This document shows positions 8,045 through 18,167 of a DNA stretch of 63,632 nucleotides, one piece after another (positions within the stretch are counted from its first letter, which is position 1; each line of letters opens with the position of its first letter). The stretch is taken from the NCBI RefSeq assembly GCF_017832355.1, contig NZ_JAFIBY010000013.1, positions 1 to 63,632 on the forward strand. The letters run 5' to 3'. The DNA is from Serratia sp. PL17 (GTDB lineage Bacteria > Pseudomonadota > Gammaproteobacteria > Enterobacterales > Enterobacteriaceae). Both the position numbers and the translations under genes were made by a program. The notes beneath the pieces are model-generated. The model was given only the letters and a program-made list of their open reading frames with translations. It ran no database searches and was not told where the DNA came from.

Positions 8045-8235
8045 CTAGCCCGGAGCCTCTATCACGGCCTTCGCCTGAAGATCAGATCCTGGCCCTCCCC
8101 CGCCAAGTTGGCATAGACAAGATCCTGCCCCTACAGGGCCTGTTCGAGAACCGACGGGTTCAACACGTCGCCCATGATCACCCGGCGGTTTGCCGGGTGC
8201 GGGTGTCGAATATTTCCAGGGTCGCGAACAACCCG
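8045..8235 (-). pseudogene. Decayed fragment of an NAD(P)-binding (NmrA/atypical SDR-like) protein
   Basis: Reading the minus strand, one frame gives GDVLNPSVLEQAL, a TAG stop, then GQDLVYANLAGEG. A shifted frame continues DLQAKAVIEAP before TAG at 8045-8047. This pattern (GDV-x-AL-GQD-VYANL-G then QA-A-I-A) is typical of the middle of NAD(P)H-binding NmrA/YwnB-like proteins. An upstream frame gives a further plausible piece (TLEIFDTRTRQTAG). Both ends of the gene are missing and there is at least one stop and two frameshifts. It fills the gap between the LysE gene and the hydrolase pair. Confidence 0.65.
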
Positions 8236-8281
8236 GCTGCTGGCGCCACAGTCAGCCCCCTACTCATAGAGGCGTCTGGTC

Positions 8282-9214
8282 TTATCCCAGGTGTGCGGCA
8301 AAAAACGGCAGCACCCTGGCCAGTGCTTCACGAACGGCTTCGGGTTTGTCATACAGCTCGTAATGTGAAAAATCAGGCAAGGAAACCAGTTCGCGCTGCT
8401 TCGAGATTGTTGCTCGTCCATAAATCTCCATGCCATCGCGATAGGCGCCAAAGGCACCGACTTTCTCTCCGACAACAACCATCACTGGCTGCGTCAGTAA
8501 CACCTCAGCATACGCAAAGGCATCCCAGGCCAGCGTTTTCTGAGCATGCGAAAACAGCATTCGCGTTGCGCCACCGGGTTGTTGACCGCGAGATGTCTTG
8601 TAGTAGTCAGTGGCTTCATAGACATCACGCTCGGTCAGCCCATGGGCTTTCGCCATATCAAGACTGGCAGGTAGCAGTTCGTTAATGTGAAGCTCGCCCC
8701 CTTGGGCTTCGATTGTGCGCTGTGCAGCCATCGCATTCAGAGCACCAATCGGGTCGTAATTACTGAAACCTTCGCGGAAAAGTCGGCCGATATTAACGCC
8801 GGTAATGCTCACTACGGCCTTGATTCGTTTTTCTGTCAGGGTGGCATTGATGGCATAGCCGCCACCGCCGCAGATACCCAACACGCCAATAAGTTCAGCA
8901 TTGACGTAGGGCAGAGTGACGGCGTAATCAATCACTCGGCTAATATCCTCTACACGCTGGGTCGGATCTTCTACCCAACGTGGAGTACCACCAGACTGCC
9001 CCTGGAAACTGGCGTCATAAGCGATAACGACATAACCCGCTTCAGCCAGCGCTTTGCCGTAAACATTGCCGGATGTCTGCTCCTTACAACTGCCAAAAGG
9101 ATGGACGCTGATAATCGTCGGGTATTGTCTGGACTCATCAAAATCCAATGGGAACTGAATATCGGCGGCAATGTGCCAGGCCATGTCGGTATTCTGAATA
9201 TGCACATGTTTCAT
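8282..9214 (-). CDS. Alpha/beta hydrolase (YcjY/dienelactone-hydrolase-like) with Cys nucleophile
   Basis: 310 residues, alpha/beta-hydrolase fold. The nucleophile elbow reads GICGGGG, with Cys115 where serine is usual (as in dienelactone hydrolases). An acid may lie near VVVGEKVGAFGAYRD, and the likely catalytic His is in SHYELYD near the C-terminus. Also conserved are SVHPFGSCKEQTSGNVYG and YDASFQGQSGG. The ATG at 9214 shares one base with the stop of the upstream paralogue (TAATG), indicating translational coupling in a two-gene operon facing a LysR gene. Substrate unknown; relatives include polyketide-type and X-Pro-peptidase-like hydrolases. Confidence 0.88.
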   Translation of the reverse strand: MKHVHIQNTDMAWHIAADIQFPLDFDESRQYPTIISVHPFGSCKEQTSGNVYGKALAEAGYVVIAYDASFQGQSGGTPRWVEDPTQRVEDISRVIDYAVTLPYVNAELIGVLGICGGGGYAINATLTEKRIKAVVSITGVNIGRLFREGFSNYDPIGALNAMAAQRTIEAQGGELHINELLPASLDMAKAHGLTERDVYEATDYYKTSRGQQPGGATRMLFSHAQKTLAWDAFAYAEVLLTQPVMVVVGEKVGAFGAYRDGMEIYGRATISKQRELVSLPDFSHYELYDKPEAVREALARVLPFFAAHLG

Positions 9215-10131
9215 TACAGTGTTCCTTTAAAGAACGGGGCTAATACCGAAACCGCTTCAGCGACGTACTCTTTACCGTCATACAGTTCCATGTGGTTAGC
9301 GCCTTCCACAATGTGATAGCGCTTGTCGGTGCTTGAGGCACGGTCATACAAATCGTCACTCATCCATTTACTCCCAGCCATGCTGCCCGCCACAACCTGT
9401 ATCGGCTGGGTCAGATAAACTTCGGCCATAGAGTAGGCATCATAGGTAATAATCTGGTTCAGGCTGCGCAGCGTGGCGAACCCAGGAGCGGTTGGATATT
9501 GCGCGCGTGGCGTATGGTAATATTCCCAGGCTTGGCGTAATTCTTCGTTTGGGGCATCGGACTCTTTCATGGGTGCCAGTGGCATGGTGGTATAGTTACC
9601 ACTGGTAATATCACCGGTACGGGCATTTGAGCCCGCCTCTACGTACGGCAGTGCGTCAATGGATTTCACATTGTTTTCCCAGCCGTTACGGAACATCGAG
9701 CCAATATTTACCGCACTTACGGTACCTATCGCTTTGATGCGACGATCCTGAATTGCAGCATTTGCGGTATAACCCGCACCAGCACAAATCCCCATTGCCC
9801 CCACTCGCGCATTGTCGACATACGGCAGCGTGGTCAGATAATCAATCACAGCGCTAATGTCTTCGGTACGAATATACGGATTTTCTAACTGACGCGGCTC
9901 ACCGCCACTTTCCCCCTGGTAGGATGCGTCGTAGGCAATGGTCACAAATCCATTTTCTGCCAGCTTTTCAGCATAGGTTCCGGCAGTTTGTTCTTTAACA
10001 CCGCCACCCGGGTGGGAAACGACGATAGCCGGATACTCACGGTTCTCATCAAATGCTGGGGGGAAATAGATCACAGCAGATAAAGAAATAGTCGGGATAT
10101 TGGTATTAGTGAAGCTGATTTTCTGGTTCAT
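9214..10131 (-). CDS. Alpha/beta hydrolase with Cys nucleophile (first gene of pair)
   Basis: 305 residues from MNQKISF. It has the same architecture as the following gene: VVSHPGGGVKEQTAG, YDASYQGESGGEPR, nucleophile elbow GICAGAGY (Cys116), VVAGSMAGSKW, and C-terminal NHMELYDGK with the likely catalytic His. The start at 10131 is placed by AGGAA 7 bp upstream (ATG at 10134 is also possible); the longer open frame has no start signal. It is divergent from the LysR gene at 10271 across 139 bp containing two palindromes, and is probably activated or repressed by that regulator. Confidence 0.88.
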   Translation of the reverse strand: MNQKISFTNTNIPTISLSAVIYFPPAFDENREYPAIVVSHPGGGVKEQTAGTYAEKLAENGFVTIAYDASYQGESGGEPRQLENPYIRTEDISAVIDYLTTLPYVDNARVGAMGICAGAGYTANAAIQDRRIKAIGTVSAVNIGSMFRNGWENNVKSIDALPYVEAGSNARTGDITSGNYTTMPLAPMKESDAPNEELRQAWEYYHTPRAQYPTAPGFATLRSLNQIITYDAYSMAEVYLTQPIQVVAGSMAGSKWMSDDLYDRASSTDKRYHIVEGANHMELYDGKEYVAEAVSVLAPFFKGTL

Positions 10132-10222
10132 CATCCGGTTCCTCATAGGGCTTCGGTTAGCAGTAACGCCTGGTGATATCACTATAGTCATTGACCATTA
10201 AGATGATTAGACCCAAAATCAC

Positions 10223-10246
10223 GATAGGACCTATCATTTAAATGAT
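10223..10246. promoter_or_regulatory. Two overlapping palindromes, putative LysR operator
   Basis: GATAGGACCTATC (10223-10235) and ATCATTTAAATGAT (10233-10246) are both perfect palindromes. They lie 25-48 bp before the LysR start and in the shared control region of the divergent hydrolase operon. Their position fits autoregulation, but binding is inferred only. Confidence 0.45.
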
Positions 10247-10270
10247 TAATTAACGAGAATAAAGGCAGAG

Positions 10271-11170
10271 ATGAAGCGTGATGAGATAGCGGATCTGGTG
10301 GCATTTGTGGTCGTCGCTGAAGAACGCAGTTTTACCCGGGCCGCGTCTCGTCTGAATATGGCGCAGTCGGCATTAAGCCAGATTGTCCGGCGCATTGAAG
10401 AACGACTGGGGTTTCGTCTTTTGACGCGAACGACCCGCAGCGTTGTAACCACCGAGGCCGGAGAGCAACTGTTGTCCGTACTGGGTCCTATGCTGCATGA
10501 TCTTGATTCTGCCGTGGCCTCTCTGGGGGATTTACGCGACCGACCTTCCGGCACGATACGTATCACAACGGTTGAACATGCAGCAAAGACCATACTGCTG
10601 CCTGCCATGCACAATTTGTTGAAATCTCACCCCGAAATCAATGTACAACTCATCATCGATTATGGCCTGACTGACGTGGTATCTGAACGTTTTGACGCCG
10701 GTGTACGCCTGGGTGGCGAAATGGACAAAGATATGATTGCAGTGCGTATTGGGCCTGATATTCCAATGGCGATAGTGGGTGCGCCAGATTATCTTGCGCG
10801 ACGGGGAACCCCAACATCTGTCGCGCACTTGGTCGATCACCAGGCTATCAACCTGTATCTTCCGACATCAGGTACCGCAAACCGCTGGCGACTCATCCGC
10901 GGGGGGCGAGAAGTCCGGGTTCACATGGAAGGTCAACTACTGCTAAATACGCTAGATTTGATTGTTGATGCCGTACTTAACGGACACGGGCTGGCCTACC
11001 TACCTTATGACCAGGTACGGAATGCCATTGAAGAAAAAAAACTGATTCGCGTTCTGGAGAAATTTACCCCTGATTTGCCTGGATACCACCTGTACTATCC
11101 ACACCGGCGCCATCCTGGCTCTGCCTTCTCCTTATTCATTGATGAGCTCAAATATAAGGGATCTGCTTAG
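10271..11170 (+). CDS. LysR-family transcriptional regulator
   Basis: 299 residues: N-terminal helix-turn-helix ([54 protein letters not shown]), then the effector domain with SGTIRITTVEHAAKTILLP and RFDAGVRLGGEMDKDMIAVRIG. It belongs to the CrgA/PtxR-like branch, like the LysR at 12325. Divergent from the cysteine-hydrolase pair, which is its most likely target. No partner on its own strand is close; the aldo-keto reductase begins 187 bp downstream. Confidence 0.92.
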   Translation: MKRDEIADLVAFVVVAEERSFTRAASRLNMAQSALSQIVRRIEERLGFRLLTRTTRSVVTTEAGEQLLSVLGPMLHDLDSAVASLGDLRDRPSGTIRITTVEHAAKTILLPAMHNLLKSHPEINVQLIIDYGLTDVVSERFDAGVRLGGEMDKDMIAVRIGPDIPMAIVGAPDYLARRGTPTSVAHLVDHQAINLYLPTSGTANRWRLIRGGREVRVHMEGQLLLNTLDLIVDAVLNGHGLAYLPYDQVRNAIEEKKLIRVLEKFTPDLPGYHLYYPHRRHPGSAFSLFIDELKYKGSA

Positions 11171-11285
11171 CCACGCTTTGTGATGATATGTCTCACATTC
11201 TGAGCCCGCCAATGAACCACATTGCAACCTCCGCGATTGGCACCAGGCGCCGGCATAATTAATGAATATGTCTAATAAACCCTAG

Positions 11286-12293
<1,008 letters not shown>

Positions 12294-12324
12294 TCAGGCG
12301 GGTCCGCTGCACATTGCGGAGCCG

Positions 12325-13257
<933 letters not shown>

Positions 13258-13489
13258 TTATGAAGGGTATTCATAGACACTTAATTTTAGCCCCGTTACT
13301 GACAATAATGATAATTGAAATGGGCCATCCCCCCATGACTCTTGCCAGAAATCAACGCAATGAGGCGTTACCTGCTGATGCCGGATTCTAAAATCGCCCC
13401 TCGGAAAATACTGATGATGGGTTCGTTGGCAAACGCGTCTTTGTGGAGGGATACCTCAGGTAACTGAAGATCGCATTGAATCAGTAATT

Positions 13490-13512
13490 GTTATGTTATA
13501 TTGTAACGTTTT
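13490..13512 (+). promoter_or_regulatory. Zur-like operator upstream of zinT
   Basis: ATGTTATA-T-TGTAACGTT (13493-13510) matches the core of the enterobacterial Zur consensus (ATGTTATANTATAACAT), perfect in the left half and 7 of 9 in the right. It lies 32-54 bp before the zinT start, where a repressor would block transcription under zinc-replete conditions. Confidence 0.75.
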
Positions 13513-13543
13513 GTTTTTTTGCAATCCTAAGGAGAGTGATATT

Positions 13544-14194
13544 TTGGGACGTTATCTTGGTAAACTTTCATTGGCGCTGGGTGCGTTCTTGGTGTGTGGC
13601 TACGTGTCAGCCCATGGCCATCATTCGCATGGCAAACCTTTGACGGACATCGAGCAGAAGGCCGCTGTCGGTGTTTTCGATGATAAGAACGTGAAGGATA
13701 GAAGCCTGTCGGATTGGGATGGCGTATGGCAGTCGGTTTATCCTTATTTGCAAAATGGGGACCTTGATCCGGTGTTCAAGAAGAAGGCAGAAAAAGAACC
13801 GGGTAAAACCTTCGAACAGATCAAAGCGTATTACCGCAAAGGGTACGCTGGCGATATAGACACTATCGGGATTGAAAACGGCGTTATGGCCTTCCATAAA
13901 GGCAACGAAGAGAGCTCCTGCAAGTACGACTATGCCGGCTATAAAATCCTGACTTACACCTCGGGCAAAAAAGGGGTTCGCTACCTGTTTGAATGTAGAG
14001 ATGCCGGTAGCCAAGCGCCGAAATATGTTCAATTCAGCGATCACACCATCGCGCCACGCAAATCGGCCCATTTCCATATATTTATGGGGAATACATCCCA
14101 GGAAGCATTGCTGGCGGAAATGGATAACTGGCCGACTTACTACCCCTTCCAACTGACAACGGAACAGGTTGTCGACGATATGCTTCATCACTGA
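13544..14194 (+). CDS. zinT: Periplasmic zinc-binding protein ZinT
   Basis: 216 residues, the same length as E. coli ZinT (YodA), a lipocalin-fold periplasmic protein that binds zinc/cadmium and works with ZnuABC under zinc starvation. It has a signal peptide ending near GYVSA, the His-rich [19 protein letters not shown]-terminus, [29 protein letters not shown], and the metal-site segment [13 protein letters not shown]. The start is a TTG at 13544 with a strong AAGGAGAG site 8 bp upstream; this gives the correct signal peptide, whereas the upstream ATG at 13493 falls inside the Zur box. A terminator follows at 14224. Confidence 0.96.
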   Translation: MGRYLGKLSLALGAFLVCGYVSAHGHHSHGKPLTDIEQKAAVGVFDDKNVKDRSLSDWDGVWQSVYPYLQNGDLDPVFKKKAEKEPGKTFEQIKAYYRKGYAGDIDTIGIENGVMAFHKGNEESSCKYDYAGYKILTYTSGKKGVRYLFECRDAGSQAPKYVQFSDHTIAPRKSAHFHIFMGNTSQEALLAEMDNWPTYYPFQLTTEQVVDDMLHH

Positions 14195-14223
14195 AAGTGA
14201 TGATAGATCGGGTGACAATAACG

Positions 14224-14255
14224 AAAAACCCGCGACCCAGGTTGCGGGTTTTCTT
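14224..14255 (+). terminator. zinT intrinsic terminator
   Basis: AAAACCCGC (14225-14233) pairs with GCGGGTTTT (14244-14252). The 28 bp leading into it (from about 14201) are nearly identical to those leading into the ssrA terminator, sharing GGTGACAATAACGAAAAA exactly. Confidence 0.88.
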
Positions 14256-14419
14256 ACGGCAGCGCTAACCCGCCTGGCAACTCACCGCGAGTGATTATTC
14301 ATTCACCGCTTACCGAGCCGGTGGAACTGATGCAGCATCCTTTGATCTCAGCAAGCTGTCACCACCATGACCAGACACCCTGATGAAAACCCTGCTATTC
14401 AATAAAGGTGGCCCTATCC

Positions 14420-14872
14420 TCACAGCGTCCGCGTATACACCCTCGACGCCTCCCCCCAGGGGTGATAACCCAGCCCGTTAAAGGCAAAACCCTGCTTTTC
14501 GTAATAACCTTCCAGATCGGTGCACAAATGTAGCTGTGGAAACCCCAGTCTGCGCGTCTCCGCGGCCACATGATTAATCAACAATGTGCCATAACCGCAC
14601 CCACGGTGCGCGTCCTCCACATACAGCGCACATAGCCAAGGATAGAGTTCGCCCCGGCTGATAAAATCATTGGTGATCAGCCCCGCACAGCCAAGGATCT
14701 CAGTCTTTTCCATTAACAAATACCACTGAGGTAACGGGTTGGCTGCACCAATACAGCGGGAGATAGCATCCTCATACATTATCAAGGTCTCCTCCGACGC
14801 CCACTGTTGCTGGAAGTAGCGAATAGCCTGTTGTTTAAATTCGGGTGACTGACGCACCGAAATAATGTCCAT
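14420..14872 (-). CDS. GNAT family N-acetyltransferase
   Basis: 150 residues with the GNAT fold. It has acetyl-CoA-binding motif A (LCALYVEDAHRGCGYGTLLINHV, with R/Q-x-x-G-x-G/A reading RGCGYG) and the C-terminal LCTDLEGYYEKQGFAFNGLGYHPWGE. These resemble small stand-alone acetyltransferases acting on amino or antibiotic substrates. The substrate cannot be inferred. Divergent from the methyltransferase gene. Single gene on its strand. Confidence 0.9.
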   Translation of the reverse strand: MDIISVRQSPEFKQQAIRYFQQQWASEETLIMYEDAISRCIGAANPLPQWYLLMEKTEILGCAGLITNDFISRGELYPWLCALYVEDAHRGCGYGTLLINHVAAETRRLGFPQLHLCTDLEGYYEKQGFAFNGLGYHPWGEASRVYTRTL

Positions 14873-15011
14873 CTCAACACCTGTTATTTTTCATTATCTG
14901 GTCGGTTTAAAATTATGCAGCAATGCCTCTGTTTTAACACCCGTTTATATTGGAAAACAACGCCATCAGCGCATACCATGGCGGAGACACAACCCCAATA
15001 CAGGAATCGTA

Positions 15012-15746
15012 ATGGCTCAAAATATTTATGATAATCAGGCATTTTTCGATGGATATGCACAGCTTAACCGTTCCGTGAACGGCTTGGACGGTGCGCCGGA
15101 GTGGCCGACCATCCGCAGCATATTGCCGGATTTACACGGAAAGAAAGTGGTCGATCTGGGCTGTGGTTATGGCTGGTTTTGCCGCAGTGCCCGTGAACAG
15201 AACGCTGCCAGCGTCCTGGGCTTGGACCTATCGGAAAAAATGCTTAACCAGGCACGGACATTGACACAGGATGACGGCATTGAATACTGCCAGCAGGATC
15301 TGGAGCAGCTTCAACTTCCCCCTGCTTCCTACGATTTTGCCTACAGCTCACTGACGCTGCATTACATAGACGATCTGGCCCGGTTGTTTGCTACGGTCTA
15401 TCAGGCACTGGTGCCCGGTGGTCAGTTTGTCTTCACCGCCGAACACCCCATTTATACTGCGCCGCAGCATCAGGGCTGGTTGGTGGATCAGAACGGGCAG
15501 AAATCCTGGCCGGTCAATGGTTATCAGAAAGAGGGCCAACGGATCTCAAACTGGCTGGCGGAAGGTGTGATCAAACAGCATCGTATGCTCGGCAGCTACA
15601 TTAATCTGCTGGTACAACAAGGTTTTGTCGTCACCTACCTCAATGAATGGGGCCCTTCGGCGCAGCAAATAGCAGAAAACCCGGCGCTCGACGAAGAGAA
15701 AGAGCGCCCGATGCTCTTTATTCTCGCCGCACATAAGCCCACATAA
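15012..15746 (+). CDS. Class I SAM-dependent methyltransferase
   Basis: 244 residues from MAQNIYDNQAFFDGYAQLNRS. The S-adenosylmethionine-binding motif I is VVDLGCGYGW, followed by VLGLDLSEKML and YDFAYSSLTLHYI; PGGQFVFTAEHPIY is the post-motif III segment. Methyltransf_11/25-like, resembling small-molecule methyltransferases. The start at 15012 is preceded by AGGAA; the longer open frame runs back into the GNAT gene without a start signal. A palindrome GGGGAGGTCACCTCCCC at 15785-15801 lies between it and the convergent DUF1543 gene and may end both transcripts. Confidence 0.92.
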   Translation: MAQNIYDNQAFFDGYAQLNRSVNGLDGAPEWPTIRSILPDLHGKKVVDLGCGYGWFCRSAREQNAASVLGLDLSEKMLNQARTLTQDDGIEYCQQDLEQLQLPPASYDFAYSSLTLHYIDDLARLFATVYQALVPGGQFVFTAEHPIYTAPQHQGWLVDQNGQKSWPVNGYQKEGQRISNWLAEGVIKQHRMLGSYINLLVQQGFVVTYLNEWGPSAQQIAENPALDEEKERPMLFILAAHKPT

Positions 15747-15824
15747 TTACCCGGCACCGCATAAATGCTTACTCTATCCAATATGGGGAGGTCACCTCCC
15801 CCATGAGATCCTCCCCAGGTGGCA

Positions 15825-16331
15825 TTATGCGCCTATTGGCAAATATCCCTGCCACAGCGGCCGTGCCGGTTCCCCTTGCGCATTGGCCTGCAGATGAACA
15901 TGGTACCCCTGCAGTGAGTGCAGCAGCAGGCAGTCGTCGACGTCCGCCAAATCATCCTTATGCTGTTGGAAACTGCCGGTCAGCAGCACCTGCTTGGCTT
16001 TTTCTTTGGCCTCATCGGCATTGTGTGCCACAAACAAGCCAAACTGATGCAACTCAGCCAGCTCGTCACTGCGGTAGCCCCCCACATTGACAAAGAACAG
16101 CTTCTCGGGACCGTTAAAGGGGGCTGGATGCAACATTACGTCGTAGCCATCCGCCCATTCAATACGCGCATAGCCATCAATATGCACCTTGCTCTTATCC
16201 CCAAACCATTTTTCTCGCAGTAAAGGGTGAGCCTCTTCAGGCTGGTCTGCTGCGACAAACTGCACATCGTGCAGTTCGATATTGGCGCCCGGCGCCGTGC
16301 CGCCCACATAGAACATCAATAGTCCCGGCAT
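15825..16331 (-). CDS. DUF1543 domain-containing protein
   Basis: 168 residues with two similar halves, each with an NIELHDVQFVAA or GYRSDELAELHQFGLFVA-type strand-helix unit, as in DUF1543. It begins MPGLLMFYVGGTAPGANIELHDVQFV. Function unknown; it is probably cytoplasmic, with no signal peptide or membrane segment. Preceded 23 bp upstream by a long AT-rich palindrome (16354-16389) that may be its operator. Confidence 0.85.
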   Translation of the reverse strand: MPGLLMFYVGGTAPGANIELHDVQFVAADQPEEAHPLLREKWFGDKSKVHIDGYARIEWADGYDVMLHPAPFNGPEKLFFVNVGGYRSDELAELHQFGLFVAHNADEAKEKAKQVLLTGSFQQHKDDLADVDDCLLLHSLQGYHVHLQANAQGEPARPLWQGYLPIGA

Positions 16332-16353
16332 TATCGTGTTATCTCCCTGTTTT

Positions 16354-16389
16354 AATAATCGCTATATAACATAATATATAACGATTATT
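16354..16389. promoter_or_regulatory. Long AT-rich palindrome upstream of the DUF1543 gene
   Basis: AATAATCGCTATATA (16354-16368) and TATATAACGATTATT (16375-16389) are inverted repeats matching at 14 of 15 positions around a 6-bp spacer. The position just before the DUF1543 start and the symmetry resemble an operator for a dimeric or MarR-type repressor. It lacks a GC-rich stem or T-run, so a terminator is less likely. Confidence 0.45.
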
Positions 16390-16436
16390 CTGCCAACCAC
16401 CACAACGCTCAAGACAGGTTTACACCAGCAAGGCCG

Positions 16437-16715
16437 TTACGCGCGGATATCCTGGTAGTCGGGGGTCGTATCGAACTCGTGTTTGGCAAACGGGCACAAC
16501 GGAATAATTTTACGGTTTTCCGCGCGCATTTTCGCCACCACCAACGCCACCAGCTTTTTACTCACGCCCTGGCCTTTCAACACCTCGTCCACCCAGGTGT
16601 GATCGATAATCGTTAATTTATCCCCACTCGGCACAAAGGATATCTCTGCGATCATTTTTCCCTGCGGATCGTTTATATAGAAACGTTTCTCATCTGCCAG
16701 AATTTCAAAATCCAT
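16437..16715 (-). CDS. Small GNAT-like acetyltransferase (YjdJ-type, Gcn5-related)
   Basis: 92 residues of the short Gcn5-related acetyltransferase-like family (pfam14542 type). It has [61 protein letters not shown]; the acetyl-CoA loop is KGQGVSKKL and the conserved CPFAK follows. Human NATD1 and E. coli YjdJ are relatives; substrate unknown. The reading direction is away from the ERIC element at 16747. Confidence 0.9.
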   Translation of the reverse strand: MDFEILADEKRFYINDPQGKMIAEISFVPSGDKLTIIDHTWVDEVLKGQGVSKKLVALVVAKMRAENRKIIPLCPFAKHEFDTTPDYQDIRA

Positions 16716-16746
16716 AAAGTTATCCCATCTTAAAAATACATAAATT

Positions 16747-16873
16747 TATACCCTATAGATTTCAAGCTGCAGCTAGGCGGCCAGCTCGCTCATCCCCAGG
16801 CGCTTACTTGAGTAAGTAACTGGGGTGAGCGAGTGCAGGTAACAACACTGCAGCTTGAAAGATGACGGGTCTA
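16747..16873 (+). repeat. ERIC element, complete (127 bp)
   Basis: Exactly 127 bp, from TATACCC to GGGTCTA, with the central CATCCCCAGGCGCTTA / AAGTAACTGGGGTGAGCG arms. The right terminus carries TCTA instead of TATA, a single-base difference. It sits between a GNAT-like gene and DoxX, ending 73 bp before the DoxX start. Confidence 0.93.
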
Positions 16874-16946
16874 GAACAAATCTGATATTAGTCTACTATT
16901 TAATCAGTAACACGACATAATTTTGACAGTGGCTAAGGAGTTCAAA

Positions 16947-17360
16947 ATGGGTGAAAGTTCAAAAGACGGCGTTATTCTGCTATCCCGAATATTATTGATG
17001 ATTTTGTTTATTATTTTCGGCTGGATGAAGTTAACCAACTTTGGTGCAAGCGTTACGTCAATGGAAGGGTATGGCACACCAATGCCTTATTTGGCGGCCA
17101 TTATCGCTGTAGTCGTTGAATTCTTTTTTGGCATCGCACTTATTCTCGGGTTATTTACCCGTCCTATCGCGGTTATTTTTGCTGTCTATGTCCTCGGTAC
17201 CGCATTTATCGGTCACCCGTTCTGGAAAATGACCGGCATGGAAATGATGGGCAATGAAATAAACTTCTTCAAAAATATCAGCATAATCGGCGGGCTGTTG
17301 TTACTGGCCGTCACCGGTGCCGGGCGTTATTCACTGGATTATAAGTTCTTTGGTAAATAA
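16947..17360 (+). CDS. DoxX family inner membrane protein
   Basis: 137 residues with four predicted membrane helices and the DoxX pattern: LLSRILLMILFIIFGWMKL at the start, MPYLAAIIAVVVEFFFGIALILGLFTRPIA in the middle, and an INFFKNISIIGGLLLLAVTG last helix. Similar to E. coli YphA. Some family members associate with quinone or thiol redox systems; the role here is unknown. ATG 16947 has AAGGAG 6 bp upstream; an in-frame start at 16923 has none. No operon partner. Confidence 0.92.
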   Translation: MGESSKDGVILLSRILLMILFIIFGWMKLTNFGASVTSMEGYGTPMPYLAAIIAVVVEFFFGIALILGLFTRPIAVIFAVYVLGTAFIGHPFWKMTGMEMMGNEINFFKNISIIGGLLLLAVTGAGRYSLDYKFFGK

Positions 17361-17421
17361 TTTTCTTCAGCCGGCAGCCGCAACGCTGCCGGTTGTTCCT
17401 GCCACCTCCTCAACTCCCACG

Positions 17422-17994
17422 CTAGCGGCTGCGTTTGGCATGACGTTCGAAGTTATCAAGCCTGGCCTGCGCTGACTTGCGCAATGTGACGTAACAAGCC
17501 CCGTCGCCCCCATCACGCGGTAGCGCTCGGCAAAAAGCCTGTACCTGTTCAAACTGCGCCAACCATTTGGCGATAAAACTGCGGATTATGTTGGCGTGGC
17601 TCTCATTCCCCCGCCCACGACCATGAACAATCAGCAACGAACGCAGGTTTTGCTTTTCCGCCTGCAAAATAAAACGGAACAGGGCTTCTCGGCACGCCTC
17701 TACCGGCTGTTTCAGTAGATTAAGGCTGGCCTGCGGTGGGTAGCGGCCATGGCTTAGCTTATCCAGTACGCCTTGCTGAATGCCCTCGCCTTTGTATTCC
17801 AACGGCAGCTCGCAGGGGATCAGTTCGAGAAAGCCGGTGCTGAGAAAGTTTTCCTGTCGCAGCGCCTGCTCTTCACGACGCACACTTTTGTCCGTCTTCT
17901 CCAGCGGCTTAAGGTATAGCGTCTGGGAAGTGCTGGATAACGGCGTCACATCCGCCATCGCCTGTTCAAAAAAGTCTTTGTCTTGTTTGCTCAT
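17422..17994 (-). CDS. smrA: DNA endonuclease SmrA (Smr domain)
   Basis: 190 residues, a good match in layout to E. coli SmrA (YdaL). The N-terminal extension contains PLSSTSQTLYLKPLEKTDKSVRREEQALRQENFLS. The C-terminal Smr domain has LDKLSHGRYPPQASLNLLKQPVEACREALFRFILQAEKQNLRSLLIVHGRGRGNE, with the HGRG catalytic loop, and ends RSFIAKWLAQFEQVQAFCRALPRDGGDGACYVTLRK. Smr domains are nickases or endonucleases acting on DNA or RNA. Stands alone; divergent from the coiled-coil gene at 18168. Confidence 0.93.
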   Translation of the reverse strand: MSKQDKDFFEQAMADVTPLSSTSQTLYLKPLEKTDKSVRREEQALRQENFLSTGFLELIPCELPLEYKGEGIQQGVLDKLSHGRYPPQASLNLLKQPVEACREALFRFILQAEKQNLRSLLIVHGRGRGNESHANIIRSFIAKWLAQFEQVQAFCRALPRDGGDGACYVTLRKSAQARLDNFERHAKRSR

Positions 17995-18167
17995 CTCACT
18001 GCCACTCTTGGACCTAAGCCTTCAACGCTTGGGATGACCCTGATTGTAAAACGCCTCACCCCAGTTGCAAGCCGGGAATTTTCCGCAATTGTCGTCAACG
18101 GGTGAGGTTCTGTGCAGTTTTCGTTATACTGCTAAACCATTATTGAGTGCCGCAAAGGATCGATCCC

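Noticed and set aside
8687..9316. 209-codon plus-strand open frame
   Set aside because: Antisense to the hydrolase pair, no family features and no ribosome site.
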